A DNA stretch of 35,471 nucleotides from Planctomycetota bacterium (GTDB taxonomy: Bacteria > Planctomycetota > Planctomycetia > Gemmatales > Gemmataceae). The DNA is taken from positions 1-35,471 of the forward strand of contig VGZJ01000025.1 in NCBI GenBank assembly GCA_016872595.1, read 5' to 3'. Below, piece after piece: positions 9,014-16,743 of this stretch (its first letter is position 1; the number at the start of each line of letters is the position of its first letter). A program made the position numbers and the translations under genes. The notes below the pieces were generated by a model that had not been told where the DNA came from, did no database searches, and worked only from the letters and a program-made list of their open reading frames with translations.

Positions 9014-9438
9014 GCGAAGTCGCCGAACTCAGTGCGACCGAACTGGCAACGCGGTTGCTACCGCTCCTGAAAGAGTACACAGAGAAGATGCGTGATCTTG
9101 CCGAACGGCTGTCGTCGGTAAATCAACGCTTCGTGCTCAGTTACTCCAAAGAACAAGCAACACTGGTTTCTGAGGCAAGCCGATTGCTCTGCCTGCGGTT
9201 CACTGTCGATCAACCGGTGCGCGACCTTGCGCAAGAGGCGTCTGGCCTTATTGAACACGCCGCGCTAGAGTTTCAGCTTCGTGCGGAACTCAAACTCCGC
9301 TTGAGTGAGATCGAAGAGCATATCCGATTTGCTAAATCACTCTCCGATCTGATCATCACTCAGATGTCAGGCCTCCGCATCCTCGAAGCAGCGCGCCAAG
9401 TAGCCGTGCTGAGTGGGCGCTACAAGGCCCCGTTCTGA
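9010..9438 (+). CDS. Small all-helical protein coupled to the GTPase gene
   Basis: I do not recognise this 142-residue protein. It reads as almost entirely alpha-helical with heptad-like spacing (ATRLLPLLKEYTEKMRDL, AELKLRLSEIEEHI, SLSDLIITQMSGLRIL) and has no signal peptide, so it should be cytosolic, perhaps a coiled-coil dimer. The ATG overlaps the stop of the GTPase gene (ATGA at 9010-9013), and GGGGGA lies about 7 bases upstream, so the two proteins are probably made together and may interact. The position matches where MglB sits beside MglA, but nothing here looks like a roadblock/LC7 fold. G+C is clearly lower than in neighbouring genes. Confidence 0.75.
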   Translation: MSEVAELSATELATRLLPLLKEYTEKMRDLAERLSSVNQRFVLSYSKEQATLVSEASRLLCLRFTVDQPVRDLAQEASGLIEHAALEFQLRAELKLRLSEIEEHIRFAKSLSDLIITQMSGLRILEAARQVAVLSGRYKAPF

Positions 9439-9468
9439 TTCACACACGGTCCACGCCAAAGGTATCGC

Positions 9469-10395
9469 ATGACGCGCGCCTGCCTGCTTGCCGTTAGTTT
9501 CGGCTTCCTCGTCGCGTTTGCGCCGGCGGAGCCGAAGCACGTCGACGACGACGCCGTGTACGAGCAGTTCTTCGCCAGACTCGAAGAGCTGGCGAAGGAC
9601 AAGAAGCCGCTGGCGCACAAGGAACTGATCGCGAAGCGCAAGCCGAAGGCCGCAGGGGCCGTGCCGGCGAAGCCCGGTGACAAAGCGCTCACGCCGGAAG
9701 AGGTGTATAAGGCCGCGGTGCCGAGCGTGTGGATCGTCGGCAGTACGTACCCGGACAAGGCAGGGAACTGGCAGACCGGCACCTACGCCACCGCGTGGGT
9801 GCTCGCCGCCGACGGCGTCCTCGTCACCAACTGGCACGTCTTTGAAGACCTGAAGGACGGCGAAGTGTTCGGCGCGTCCGACCGCGACGGCAACACCTAC
9901 CCGCTGACCGACTTCCTCGGCGGCGACAAGTCCGCGGACGTGGCCGTGTTTCGCGTCGGGGCGAAGGGGCTGAAGCCGCTGCCGGTCGCGCCGGCGCACG
10001 CCGAAATCGGCTCGTGGGTCGGCGTCATCAGTCACCCCGGCGACATGTTCTACTTCTACACGCAGGGCAGCGTGACGCGCTACAGCACGAACACCAACGA
10101 CGACAAGCAGGTCGAGAAGTGGATGAACATCTCGGCCGAGTACGCGAGCGGGTCGAGCGGCGGGCCGGTGCTGAACAAGTTCGGCGCGGTCGTCGGCATG
10201 GCGACGCTCACGCTCAGCATCGACGCCGGTGACGACGCGAAGAAGGAGAACCCGGCGCGGCGGAAGCCGAAGTTCGCGCGCGCGACGGACGACAAGCCAA
10301 AGGAACCGGCCAAACCCGTCGAAAAAGGCTCTCCGCAGCAGATGGTGGTAAAAATGGCCGTGCCGGGGCCTGTGCTATTGAAGTGGTTGAAGTAG
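9469..10395 (+). CDS. Secreted trypsin-like serine protease
   Basis: A 308-residue protein with a signal peptide (MTRACLLAVSFGFLVAFAPA). The chymotrypsin-fold catalytic triad reads His123 (TNWHVF), Asp157 (SADVAVF) and Ser230 (SGSSGGPV). It lacks a PDZ domain, so it is not a full HtrA/DegP; the C-terminal region after residue 250 is Lys/Pro rich. The charged N-terminal linker (residues 30-75) may tether or regulate it. It starts 30 bp after the helical-protein gene on the same strand. The last three codons and stop (W-L-K-stop) lie inside the palindromic element at 10384-10454, so repeat DNA forms the end of the gene. Confidence 0.88.
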   Translation: MTRACLLAVSFGFLVAFAPAEPKHVDDDAVYEQFFARLEELAKDKKPLAHKELIAKRKPKAAGAVPAKPGDKALTPEEVYKAAVPSVWIVGSTYPDKAGNWQTGTYATAWVLAADGVLVTNWHVFEDLKDGEVFGASDRDGNTYPLTDFLGGDKSADVAVFRVGAKGLKPLPVAPAHAEIGSWVGVISHPGDMFYFYTQGSVTRYSTNTNDDKQVEKWMNISAEYASGSSGGPVLNKFGAVVGMATLTLSIDAGDDAKKENPARRKPKFARATDDKPKEPAKPVEKGSPQQMVVKMAVPGPVLLKWLK

Positions 10396-10454
10396 GACAG
10401 GCCTCTGGCCTGTCCTACCTCGGGACAGGCCAGCAGTCTGTCCTACTTCAACCA
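10384..10454. repeat. Palindromic repeat between convergent genes, supplying both stop codons
   Basis: Perfect 17-bp inverted arms (10384-10400 and 10438-10454, beginning TGGTTGAAGTAGGACAG) frame a second, shorter palindrome, GGACAGGCCTCTGGCCTGTCC, seen at about 10396-10416 with a diverged copy on the other arm. Both flanking genes end W-L-K-stop within the arms. The element can form a strong hairpin on either strand, so a bidirectional terminator role is likely. Confidence 0.8.
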
Positions 10455-11624
10455 GTCCAGCGAAAAGCGCGCGACCGTGAGCCGTCCGTACGTGCCGCCC
10501 TTCTCGCCGGCGCGCTCGTAAAAGAGCAACATCGTGCCGTCCTTCGCGCGGGCCAAGTCGGAGTAGGCGCTGAAGCCGCTCTCGATGGTGCGCTTCGCGG
10601 TCCACATCTTGCCGTCGTCGGTGCTGAGGCGCACGGTCACGTTCTTGCGGTCGCGCCCGGTGCCGGGCGCGGGCGGTTGCTTCGCCCCGGCCTTGTCGAG
10701 GTTATCCGGGTTGCTGAACAGCAGCACCGGCTTCGCACCGGGAACCGATAGCAGGCTGCCCATACAGACCGGCTCCGGCAGCGCGTCGTCGAACTTCGGC
10801 TCGCTCCACTTCGTCGCGCCGTCCTTACTGATTGTGACCAACCGCCGGTTGGCCTTCGACGGGCTGCGCGCGTTCAGCATCACGCTCCCGTCGCTCAGTT
10901 CCGCCACGCTGCACTCGTTCGGGCTGGCCCAATCCTTCGTGTTCGGGATTGCCACCTCACCGGGCTTCCACGTCTTGCCACCGTCGTCGCTGTAGATTGT
11001 GGCCGACACGCTGTCGCCGTGACCGCTGCCGCCGGTACCGAGCGAGAGCCACACCGGGACAACGAGTCGCCCGCCTTTTAGCTGAATGCCGTGGCCCGGT
11101 CCGGTGGCGACGGCCTTCCAGTCGATGTGCTTCTTGAACGGGTCGAACGCGCTCGCGGTAATCTCGGTCGGCTTCGACCACGTCTTGCCGTCGTCGTCCG
11201 AGCGCGCGTAGAAGCAGCGCATGTATTCGAGGCAGAACAGGAAGTGAACCGCGCCGCCGGCGTCAGCGATCATCACGGGGTTGTTGTACGTGACGTCGTC
11301 CTTCGCCCCGAGTTTCTTGGCGAGCGCGACCGGGCTGCGTTCCTTCGGCCCCGGCACGTCCGCGATCTTCCTCGCCTCGTCCCACGTCTTGCCGTGGTCG
11401 GTGCTGCGGCGCAGGACGATGTCGATCGTGGCCCAATCGCTCGCGGTCTTGCGGGCCTCGCAGTACGCGAGCACGGTGCCAGCCTTCGTGACCACGACGC
11501 CCGGAATCCGGTAGAGCTTGTAGCCGCCGGCGTCGGCGTGAAAGAGGTCGATCTTGTCCGGGTCAGCCGCGCTCGCGGGCGAAGCGAGCGTGAGTATCAG
11601 AGCGGCAGCGAGAACGCGAGTCAC
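10443..11624 (-). CDS. Sialidase-family (BNR/Asp-box) secreted protein
   Basis: The 393-residue protein has the sialidase six-bladed propeller features: a YRIPG motif near residue 38, with its Arg expected to bind the carboxylate, and Asp-boxes of the form SxDxGxTW (STDHGKTW, SDDDGKTW, SDDGGKTW, STDDGKMW). Exo-alpha-sialidases release sialic acid from glycans; many planctomycete relatives are uncharacterised and may act on other sugars. The GTG at 11624 is chosen because it starts a good signal peptide (VTRVLAAALILTLASPASA) and has GGAGG 9 bases upstream; the frame stays open further upstream but that stretch looks non-coding. It converges on the protease gene and shares the palindrome at its 3' end. 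Confidence 0.85.
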   Translation of the reverse strand: MTRVLAAALILTLASPASAADPDKIDLFHADAGGYKLYRIPGVVVTKAGTVLAYCEARKTASDWATIDIVLRRSTDHGKTWDEARKIADVPGPKERSPVALAKKLGAKDDVTYNNPVMIADAGGAVHFLFCLEYMRCFYARSDDDGKTWSKPTEITASAFDPFKKHIDWKAVATGPGHGIQLKGGRLVVPVWLSLGTGGSGHGDSVSATIYSDDGGKTWKPGEVAIPNTKDWASPNECSVAELSDGSVMLNARSPSKANRRLVTISKDGATKWSEPKFDDALPEPVCMGSLLSVPGAKPVLLFSNPDNLDKAGAKQPPAPGTGRDRKNVTVRLSTDDGKMWTAKRTIESGFSAYSDLARAKDGTMLLFYERAGEKGGTYGRLTVARFSLDWLK

Positions 11625-11771
11625 GGCGGGAGCCTCCACGGAATCGGCACAACCGGAACGACCCGCAGGGTACACGCGGAGCGCGCGGCTTGCCGCATCA
11701 AAGTCGGGTGGACGGGAGGGACGAATTGGACCAAAAGTAGAGTATCGGCTCGACTCGTAAGAGGTGCTACC

Positions 11772-12173
11772 ATGCGCGTCTCGGTTCTGTGCGTCCTCCT
11801 CGCGCTCCCGTCGGTGGGTTACGCCCAACCGGGCGTCGGCGCGCCGGCCCCGCCTGACCTCACGGGGAGTTGGTCCGGGTACTGGCTGAGCGACACTAAC
11901 GGCCACACCGGGCCGCTGCGCGCGAAGTTCACTCAGGTCGGCCCGGACCAGTACCGAGTGGTGTACAGAGGACGGTTCGCAAAGGTCATCCCGTTCCGCT
12001 ACGTCGCCAAGATGGACATCGTCGGAACCGGCAGCGACGCCGTCGTGCTGACGGCCGAGAAACCGCTGGGGCCGTTCGGCACGTTCCGCACCACTGCGGT
12101 AGGCTCCGGCAACACGTTCGACGCGACCTTCAACAGCCGACGCGACAACGGCAAGTTTGTACTGCGGCGGTAG
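11772..12173 (+). CDS. Small secreted hypothetical protein
   Basis: A 133-residue product with a signal peptide (MRVSVLCVLLALPSVGYA) and a beta-rich mature part (LTGSWSGYWLSDTNGHTGPLRAKFTQ, YRVVYRGRF). The pattern of a small beta-barrel or sandwich that begins with a GxW motif is common in planctomycete secreted proteins of unknown function. It has no cysteines in the mature part and no catalytic motif that I can name. It stands alone, divergent from the sialidase gene, with a 147-bp intergenic region, and ends at a hairpin shared with the convergent propeller gene. Confidence 0.75.
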   Translation: MRVSVLCVLLALPSVGYAQPGVGAPAPPDLTGSWSGYWLSDTNGHTGPLRAKFTQVGPDQYRVVYRGRFAKVIPFRYVAKMDIVGTGSDAVVLTAEKPLGPFGTFRTTAVGSGNTFDATFNSRRDNGKFVLRR

Positions 12174-12180
12174 TGTATTG

Positions 12181-12209
12181 GGTGGGATACGGCATCGCGC
12201 CGTCCCACC
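12181..12209. terminator. Stem-loop between convergent genes
   Basis: GGTGGGATACGGC (12181-12193) pairs with GCCGTCCCACC (12199-12209) apart from a two-base bulge, with a short loop. It sits 8 bases after the small secreted gene and 37 bases after the convergent propeller gene, so it can end both transcripts. No clear U-run is visible. Confidence 0.5.
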
Positions 12210-12245
12210 TGCCTCTCTCGCAATGCCGGGTCCCTCCCTACGAGA

Positions 12246-13331
12246 CTACACCTTCTTCAGCATCGTCACGCGGCCGGTGCTGACCCATTCGACGACGATG
12301 ATGTTCCCGGTGGTGTCGAAGGCCGCGTCGTGCGGGTGGACGAACTTACCGGTTGCCCACGCCTTTGCGTCCTGCCGCACCTTGAACCCGTCGAGGACTT
12401 TCTTGCGCCACGCGGCGTCCGCGTCGGAGCCGTCGTCACCGAGATGAACGAGGGCCTTGTTGTTCTTGTCGAACAGGCTCACGCGGGCGTGCAGGTCCGG
12501 CACCATCAGTACATCGCCGCGGGTCTTGGCGTGAGCCGGAAATAGCACCACCTTGTTGCTCTCGGTGGCGTCGATCACGGTGCCGTCGAGGTTGAACCGC
12601 TGCAACCGGGCGTTGGCGCGGTCGCACACCACCATGACCGGCTTGTTGGGGTCGCGGGCGTCGAGCCACTGGCCGTGCGGGGTGCGCATCTTCCCCTTCT
12701 CGGTGCCGCCGCCGCCGAACACCTTCACCAGCTTCCCGTCCTTGTCGTAGTTCAGCATGTAGTTCGAGCCGTACCCGTCGCCGACGTTGAACCCGCCGTC
12801 CGGGAGCCAGCAGATGTTGGTCGGGTTGTAGGCCGGCGTCACGGTCTTGGTGGCGTCCTTCGCGTCCGGGCGCGGCTCGTACTCCTTGCACTCCGGGCGG
12901 CCCTTCGTCCACACGCGCTCGCCCTTCAGGTTGGTCTTCACGAGCTTGTGTTCCGGGGTCCACGTGTTCGCCATGTAGATGAACTCGTCGCTGCCCTCCT
13001 TGCGAATCTCGATGCCGTGGCCGCCGCCGTGCCACTCCTTGCCGAACGAGCGGACGAACTTCCCCTTCGGGTCGAACACGAGCACCGTGTCCATCTTCTT
13101 GCCGACGCCCTGATGCGTGATGTAGACGTGTCCCTGCGAGTCGAGCGCGACGTTGTGCGTCGTCTGCCACGAGTAGTCGGCGGGCAGCTCGCCCCAGTTG
13201 TGGTGGCACTCGTACTTGTGGCCCTCGGCCCCGATCACGGGGTTCTTCTCGTCGGCCTTGCGGCTCATGCCGAGGAGGGTCGGCCCGGTCGACGCAACGG
13301 CGGCGCTGGCGATGAATTCGCGGCGGTTCAT
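12246..13331 (-). CDS. Tat-exported NHL-type beta-propeller protein
   Basis: A 361-residue protein with a twin-arginine-like leader (MNRREFIASAAVASTGPTLLG). The mature part has repeated NHL/six-bladed propeller strands (NVALDSQGHVYITHQG, VLVFDPKGKFVRSFG, HDAAFDTTGNIIVVEW). The related enzyme peptidyl-alpha-hydroxyglycine lyase has this fold, but most planctomycete homologues are unassigned; no function can be fixed here. The ATG at 13331 is chosen for the leader; an open frame runs 129 bases further upstream without leader features. It is divergent from the sulfatase gene. Confidence 0.82.
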   Translation of the reverse strand: MNRREFIASAAVASTGPTLLGMSRKADEKNPVIGAEGHKYECHHNWGELPADYSWQTTHNVALDSQGHVYITHQGVGKKMDTVLVFDPKGKFVRSFGKEWHGGGHGIEIRKEGSDEFIYMANTWTPEHKLVKTNLKGERVWTKGRPECKEYEPRPDAKDATKTVTPAYNPTNICWLPDGGFNVGDGYGSNYMLNYDKDGKLVKVFGGGGTEKGKMRTPHGQWLDARDPNKPVMVVCDRANARLQRFNLDGTVIDATESNKVVLFPAHAKTRGDVLMVPDLHARVSLFDKNNKALVHLGDDGSDADAAWRKKVLDGFKVRQDAKAWATGKFVHPHDAAFDTTGNIIVVEWVSTGRVTMLKKV

Positions 13332-13412
13332 GGGAGAGTGGCGGGTGTGGTAGGTGGTGGGGAACGAAGATGAGTGTACGCAGACCAGAGGGCGAACGCA
13401 ACGAAGCAACAC

Positions 13413-13447
13413 GTTTAGCGATCGTCCCGAAGTGACGAGCGCTAAAC
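13413..13447. repeat. Inverted repeat GTTTAGCG/CGCTAAAC in the divergent intergenic region
   Basis: Perfect 8-bp arms (13413-13420 and 13440-13447) lie between the propeller gene and the sulfatase gene. GTTTAGCG also occurs at 35060-35067, just upstream of the enolase-superfamily gene. It could be a REP-type element or a regulator site. Confidence 0.4.
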
Positions 13448-13502
13448 ACCACGTCAGCAATAGAGTACACTCGCACAGCGCCCACTCGAATGGAGCCTCC
13501 CC

Positions 13503-14900
13503 ATGCGCCTCGTCATTTCCCTCGCGCTCGTGACCGCGCTCGCGGTGCCCGCGTGCGCCGCGCCCAAGAACGTGCTGATGCTGGTGGCCGACGACCTAGG
13601 CTTTCAGGTCGGGTGCTATGGCGACAAAGTCGCGAAGACCCCGAACCTCGACGCGCTCGCGAAAAGTGGCACGCGGTTCACGCACGCCTTCGCGTCGGTG
13701 GCATCGTGCAGCCCCAGCCGCGCGACGATGCTGACCGGGATGCCCACGCACCAGTGCGGGCAGTACGGCCTCGCCCACGCCACGCACAACCAGCACACGT
13801 TCCGCACCGTGAAGGGCTTGCCCGCGCTGCTCGCACCCGCGGGCTATCGGTCGGGGGTGATCGCGAAGTTGCACGTTCAACCGAAGGAAGTGTACCCGTT
13901 CGACGTGGAGGTGAGCGGCAACGGGCGCAACCCGGTGCAGATCGCGGAGCAGGCGAAGAAGTTCTTCGCGGACAGCGGCGACAAGCCGTTCTTCATGCTC
14001 GTGGGGTTCACCGACCCGCACCGCGCCGCGAAGGGCTTCGCCAACGACCTGAACTTTCCCGCGGAAGTGCCCGCGATCAAGTTCGACCCGAAGGCCGTGC
14101 CCGTGCCGTATCACCTACCCAACACCGACGAGACGCGCGCCGAACTCGCGGAGTATTACCAGAGCGTCGCCCGGCTCGACCACGGCGTCGGGTTGGTGCT
14201 CAAGGAACTCGAAGCCGCGAAGCAACTCGACAACACGCTCGTCATCTTCCTGAGCGACAACGGCATCCCCTTCCCCGGCGCGAAGACTACGCTTTACGAC
14301 AGCGGTATTCACCTACCCTTGATCGTCCGCAAGCCGGGCCAAAAGACCGGGGTGACGTGCGGCGCGATGGTGAGCTGGACCGACCTGACGCCGACGATCC
14401 TCGACTGGTGCGGCGCGAAGCCGGCCCTGGTCGGGAAGAAGGACAGCCCGCTTCCCGGCCGCTCATTCCTGCCCGTGATCGAAAAGGACAAGGCCGACGG
14501 CTGGGATATGGTGTTCGCGTCGCACCAGTTACACGAGGTGACGATGTACTACCCGATGCGCGTGGTGCGGACGCGCACGCACAAGTACATCGTGAACCTC
14601 GCGCACCCGTTGGAGTATCCGTTCGCGTCGGACCTGTGGGGTTCCGACATGTGGCAGGGTGTGTTGAAGCGCGGCGACAAGTTCATGGGCCAGCGCGCGG
14701 TGAAGTCGTTCGTGAACCGCCCGAAGGAAGAGCTGTACGACCTCGATCGCGACCCCAACGAACTGACCAACCTGCTGGCCGATCCCAAGTGGCGCGAAAA
14801 CGCGGCGAACGAAACGACCTACACCGTGCTGAAAACGTGGCTCGCCAATTGGCGCAAGAAGACCAACGACCCGTGGCTGATTAAAGACCAGCACGAGTGA
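13503..14900 (+). CDS. Secreted sulfatase (formylglycine-dependent, SGSH-like)
   Basis: A 465-residue sulfatase with a signal peptide (residues 1-19). The metal-binding Asp pair is D30-D31 (VADDLG), and the active-site Cys69 sits in CSPSR, the substrate for formylglycine conversion. A second metal block, FLSDNGIPF, follows at about residue 250. The overall order resembles N-sulfoglucosamine sulfohydrolase, but planctomycetes carry many sulfatases on varied sulfated polysaccharides, so the substrate is not settled. The ATG at 13503 has GGAG 8 bases upstream and gives the signal peptide. No formylglycine-generating enzyme gene is in the window. It converges on the pentapeptide gene with 33 bp between them. 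Confidence 0.92.
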   Translation: MRLVISLALVTALAVPACAAPKNVLMLVADDLGFQVGCYGDKVAKTPNLDALAKSGTRFTHAFASVASCSPSRATMLTGMPTHQCGQYGLAHATHNQHTFRTVKGLPALLAPAGYRSGVIAKLHVQPKEVYPFDVEVSGNGRNPVQIAEQAKKFFADSGDKPFFMLVGFTDPHRAAKGFANDLNFPAEVPAIKFDPKAVPVPYHLPNTDETRAELAEYYQSVARLDHGVGLVLKELEAAKQLDNTLVIFLSDNGIPFPGAKTTLYDSGIHLPLIVRKPGQKTGVTCGAMVSWTDLTPTILDWCGAKPALVGKKDSPLPGRSFLPVIEKDKADGWDMVFASHQLHEVTMYYPMRVVRTRTHKYIVNLAHPLEYPFASDLWGSDMWQGVLKRGDKFMGQRAVKSFVNRPKEELYDLDRDPNELTNLLADPKWRENAANETTYTVLKTWLANWRKKTNDPWLIKDQHE

Positions 14901-14933
14901 GGCGGAGAATCGGCGTTCAACTGTTCGCAACGG

Positions 14934-15314
14934 CTACCCGTTCGGGAACCCATCGCCATCCCGAACGGTGTACCCATAGGAGCCAGCGCCCTCGAAGCTC
15001 ATTCCTTCCAAGAGTGCCCCATCAAACTCGGCAGCATCGACGGCTGAGTCCCGGAAGGACGCGCCTCGGAGATCGGCACCGCGAAAGTTCGCACACTTGA
15101 GGTGGCACCGCTCGAAGCTCGTGCCTCGCAGCTTTGTTCCCTGAAAGTTTCCACTGTGAAACCACGACCCGTCGAATACCACGCTTTCAAGCTTCACTCC
15201 AGCGAATTGGGCGTCGTCTAGGTCCGTGTCTGGAAATCGCCGCTCGCCCTCAGCATAACGCTGAAGCAATTCCTGAACGCTGGTTGGAGGAGAGTATCTT
15301 GTCTCGATAGACAT
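14934..15314 (-). CDS. Pentapeptide-repeat protein
   Basis: A 126-residue protein with tandem A(D/N)LxX-type repeats from about residue 32 to 110 (DAQFAGVKLESVVFDGSWF, NFQGTKLRGTSF, NFRGADLRGASF, EFDGALLEGMSF), which should fold as a right-handed quadrilateral beta-helix. No signal peptide. Family members range from DNA mimics that bind gyrase to proteins of unknown role; this one is too short and generic to place. The ATG at 15314 is chosen because AAGGA lies 7 bases upstream, over an in-frame GTG at 15329. Its 5' end overlaps the upstream shortened DUF4058-like ORF by 65 bases. G+C is lower than in its neighbours. Confidence 0.8.
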   Translation of the reverse strand: MSIETRYSPPTSVQELLQRYAEGERRFPDTDLDDAQFAGVKLESVVFDGSWFHSGNFQGTKLRGTSFERCHLKCANFRGADLRGASFRDSAVDAAEFDGALLEGMSFEGAGSYGYTVRDGDGFPNG

Positions 15315-15693
15315 GGCTTTTTCCTTCACTCGGTCGAATCCGCAAGTCCTCGCAGGCGGCGGTGTAGCTGGCTTCGAGGTCGAGTTGCGCTTCGAGTTCG
15401 CCGTTGAGCCACAGCGGGAGCGCCGGGAGCGGTTGGCCCACGGCCAGCGCCGACGGCCAAACCTGAAGTTGCCCCCCGGAGCCGGCGCGCAGCGAGCGGT
15501 ACGACACCGCGGCCAGTTCGCCCGTACTCGCGGACGGCGCGGCCGCGTCCAGCATCGCCATCACCTCGAAATAGCCGGGCAGCGGCACGCCGGTTTTGAG
15601 GAGGCGCGCCATCGCCGCGGCCCACGCCCCGTGGAACGAGCGCCACTTGTGCGTGCGCGTGAGCGGCGGGCGGTAATGGTCGAGTAGCGGCAT
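15250..15693 (-). pseudogene. DUF4058-like ORF with the central part missing
   Basis: The 147-residue product starts like planctomycete DUF4058-type proteins (MPLLDHYRPPL, then WRSFHGAWA, near residues 1-25) and passes directly to what looks like their C-terminal block (LQVWPSALAVGQPLPALPLWL, then LDLEASYTAACEDLRI, residues about 75-118). As I recall the family, 100 or more residues normally lie between. The last 25 codons read out of frame across the start of the pentapeptide gene and do not look like protein, suggesting a lost natural stop. It may be a decayed or minimised copy. The start at 15693 matches the family N-terminus; TATAAT at 15719-15724 (minus strand) could be its -10 box. Family assignment is from memory. 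Confidence 0.55.
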
Positions 15694-15730
15694 GGCGGCT
15701 ACACGAGGGATCGCCGCCATTATACCACGG

Positions 15731-16006
15731 CTACCGCTTGCCGGTCTTCTGCTTGAACTTGGCGTGCGCGTCTTTGAGCGACGCGACCGGTTGCACGCCG
15801 GCGCACTGCGCGGCCAGCGTCGCCTCGCGCGCCTTCAGGCGCTTGATGTACTGCTTTGTGCGACGAGTTCCCGTCGCCGGAACGTGCGAGGCGCACGCTT
15901 GTGCGCGGATGGCCCGCGCGGTGCCGCTGCGTTCGAGGAGTTTCTTGAACCGCCGGAGTGCGTGACCGATGGGTTCACCGTCGTGAACCCGGAGCCGAAT
16001 GCCCAT
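15731..16006 (-). CDS. rpsU: 30S ribosomal protein bS21
   Basis: The 91-residue basic protein has the bS21 core: GIRLRVHDGEPIGHALRRFKK at the N-terminus, then a basic helix (RRTKQYIKRLKAREATL). bS21 sits near the anti-Shine-Dalgarno end of 16S rRNA and assists initiation. At 91 residues it is longer than the usual 60-70; the extra length is an Ala/Lys tail (CAGVQPVASLKDAHAKFKQKTGKR) and an insertion in the middle. The ATG at 16006 starts exactly at the family N-terminus; no strong Shine-Dalgarno is visible. A promoter and leader hairpin lie upstream (separate entries). It sits 37 bases upstream of the DUF4058-like ORF on the same strand. Confidence 0.88.
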   Translation of the reverse strand: MGIRLRVHDGEPIGHALRRFKKLLERSGTARAIRAQACASHVPATGTRRTKQYIKRLKAREATLAAQCAGVQPVASLKDAHAKFKQKTGKR

Positions 16007-16047
16007 CAGAGTGCGTCTTGTACGGCCGATGCGGTGCCGGTTGAAAG

Positions 16048-16064
16048 GACCGTGATACACGGTC
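16048..16064 (-). promoter_or_regulatory. Hairpin in the rpsU leader
   Basis: GACCGTG (16048-16054) and CACGGTC (16058-16064) form a perfect 7-bp stem with a 3-base loop. It lies 42 bases upstream of the rpsU ATG and downstream of the predicted start of transcription, so it would be in the 5' UTR. A regulatory role is inferred only. Confidence 0.4.
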
Positions 16065-16083
16065 GGAGTGAGCGGACGCTCGA

Positions 16084-16111
16084 ATCATAACGGCCGCGGC
16101 ACGGTTGTCAA
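16084..16111 (-). promoter_or_regulatory. Sigma-70-type promoter for rpsU
   Basis: On the minus strand TTGACA (16106-16111) and TATGAT (16084-16089) are separated by 16 bases, the best match to a vegetative promoter in the window. Transcription would start near 16077, giving a leader of about 70 bases. The -35 box overlaps the last codons of the M48 peptidase gene. Confidence 0.6.
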
Positions 16112-16743
16112 CTCGTTTGCGGCGGGTTCAACTTGTCGGCTCTGGCACGCAGTTCCGCGAGGCGCTCTGACAGCGGCGGGTGCGCGCTTTGGTACTGTTT
16201 GATCGTGTCGCGCGCAAGTTCGCCGCTGGCGAGGCGCTCAAGGAACTCGGCCCCGGCGTGCGGCGCGTACCCCGCCCGGTGGCAGAACGCGAGTGCGTCC
16301 CGGTCGGCCTCGAACTCGTTCTCGCGACTGCGCCCGGTGTCGAGCAACTTCTTCATGCCGAACGCCATGATCGGGTTCAGGGTGAGCATCCCCGCCACGT
16401 CGGTCGCGCCGAACCGCTCGCGCCCGTGGCCGCGGTGCATGTGCGACACCTCGTGCGCGAGTACAAACGCCATCTGCGGCGTCCGCCCGCGGCAGAAGTC
16501 GACCAAGCTCTCCGCGAGCACAATCGTCTTGTGCGACAGCGACACCGCGCCGAACGGCATCTGGGACAGCACGCGGCAGACGAGTTCGCGTTTGATGTCG
16601 TTGGCCGCGAGCAATCGGTCGAGCAGCGGCTGAACCCCGGCCGACCAGTCCGGCAGTTCGGGGTTGGCCTTCACCATGTCGGCCAGCGCCTTCGCCTCGA
16701 CGTCCGATTCGTCTTCGACGAGCTTCCACAGCGTGTTCAGCAT
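16108..16743 (-). CDS. M48-family metallopeptidase
   Basis: A 211-residue zinc peptidase with HEVSH at residues 97-101 (two zinc ligands and the general base) and the third ligand Glu143 in ENEFEADRDA, the standard M48 spacing. The PPLSERLAEL tail matches the usual M48 end (HPPxxxRI). Unlike HtpX it has no transmembrane helices and no signal peptide, so it should be a soluble cytosolic enzyme; substrates are unknown. It is the first gene of a minus-strand run continuing with rpsU, divergent from the epimerase gene with 115 bp between. Confidence 0.88.
   Translation of the reverse strand: MLNTLWKLVEDESDVEAKALADMVKANPELPDWSAGVQPLLDRLLAANDIKRELVCRVLSQMPFGAVSLSHKTIVLAESLVDFCRGRTPQMAFVLAHEVSHMHRGHGRERFGATDVAGMLTLNPIMAFGMKKLLDTGRSRENEFEADRDALAFCHRAGYAPHAGAEFLERLASGELARDTIKQYQSAHPPLSERLAELRARADKLNPPQTS

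Noticed and set aside
8186-9438. A standard MglA-MglB pair
   Set aside because: The second protein is all-helical, without a roadblock-type alpha/beta fold, and the GTPase is longer with altered G3.
9469-10395. Protease as part of the GTPase system
   Set aside because: It has a signal peptide, so it acts outside the cytoplasm and is unlikely to meet a cytosolic GTPase, despite the 30-bp spacing.
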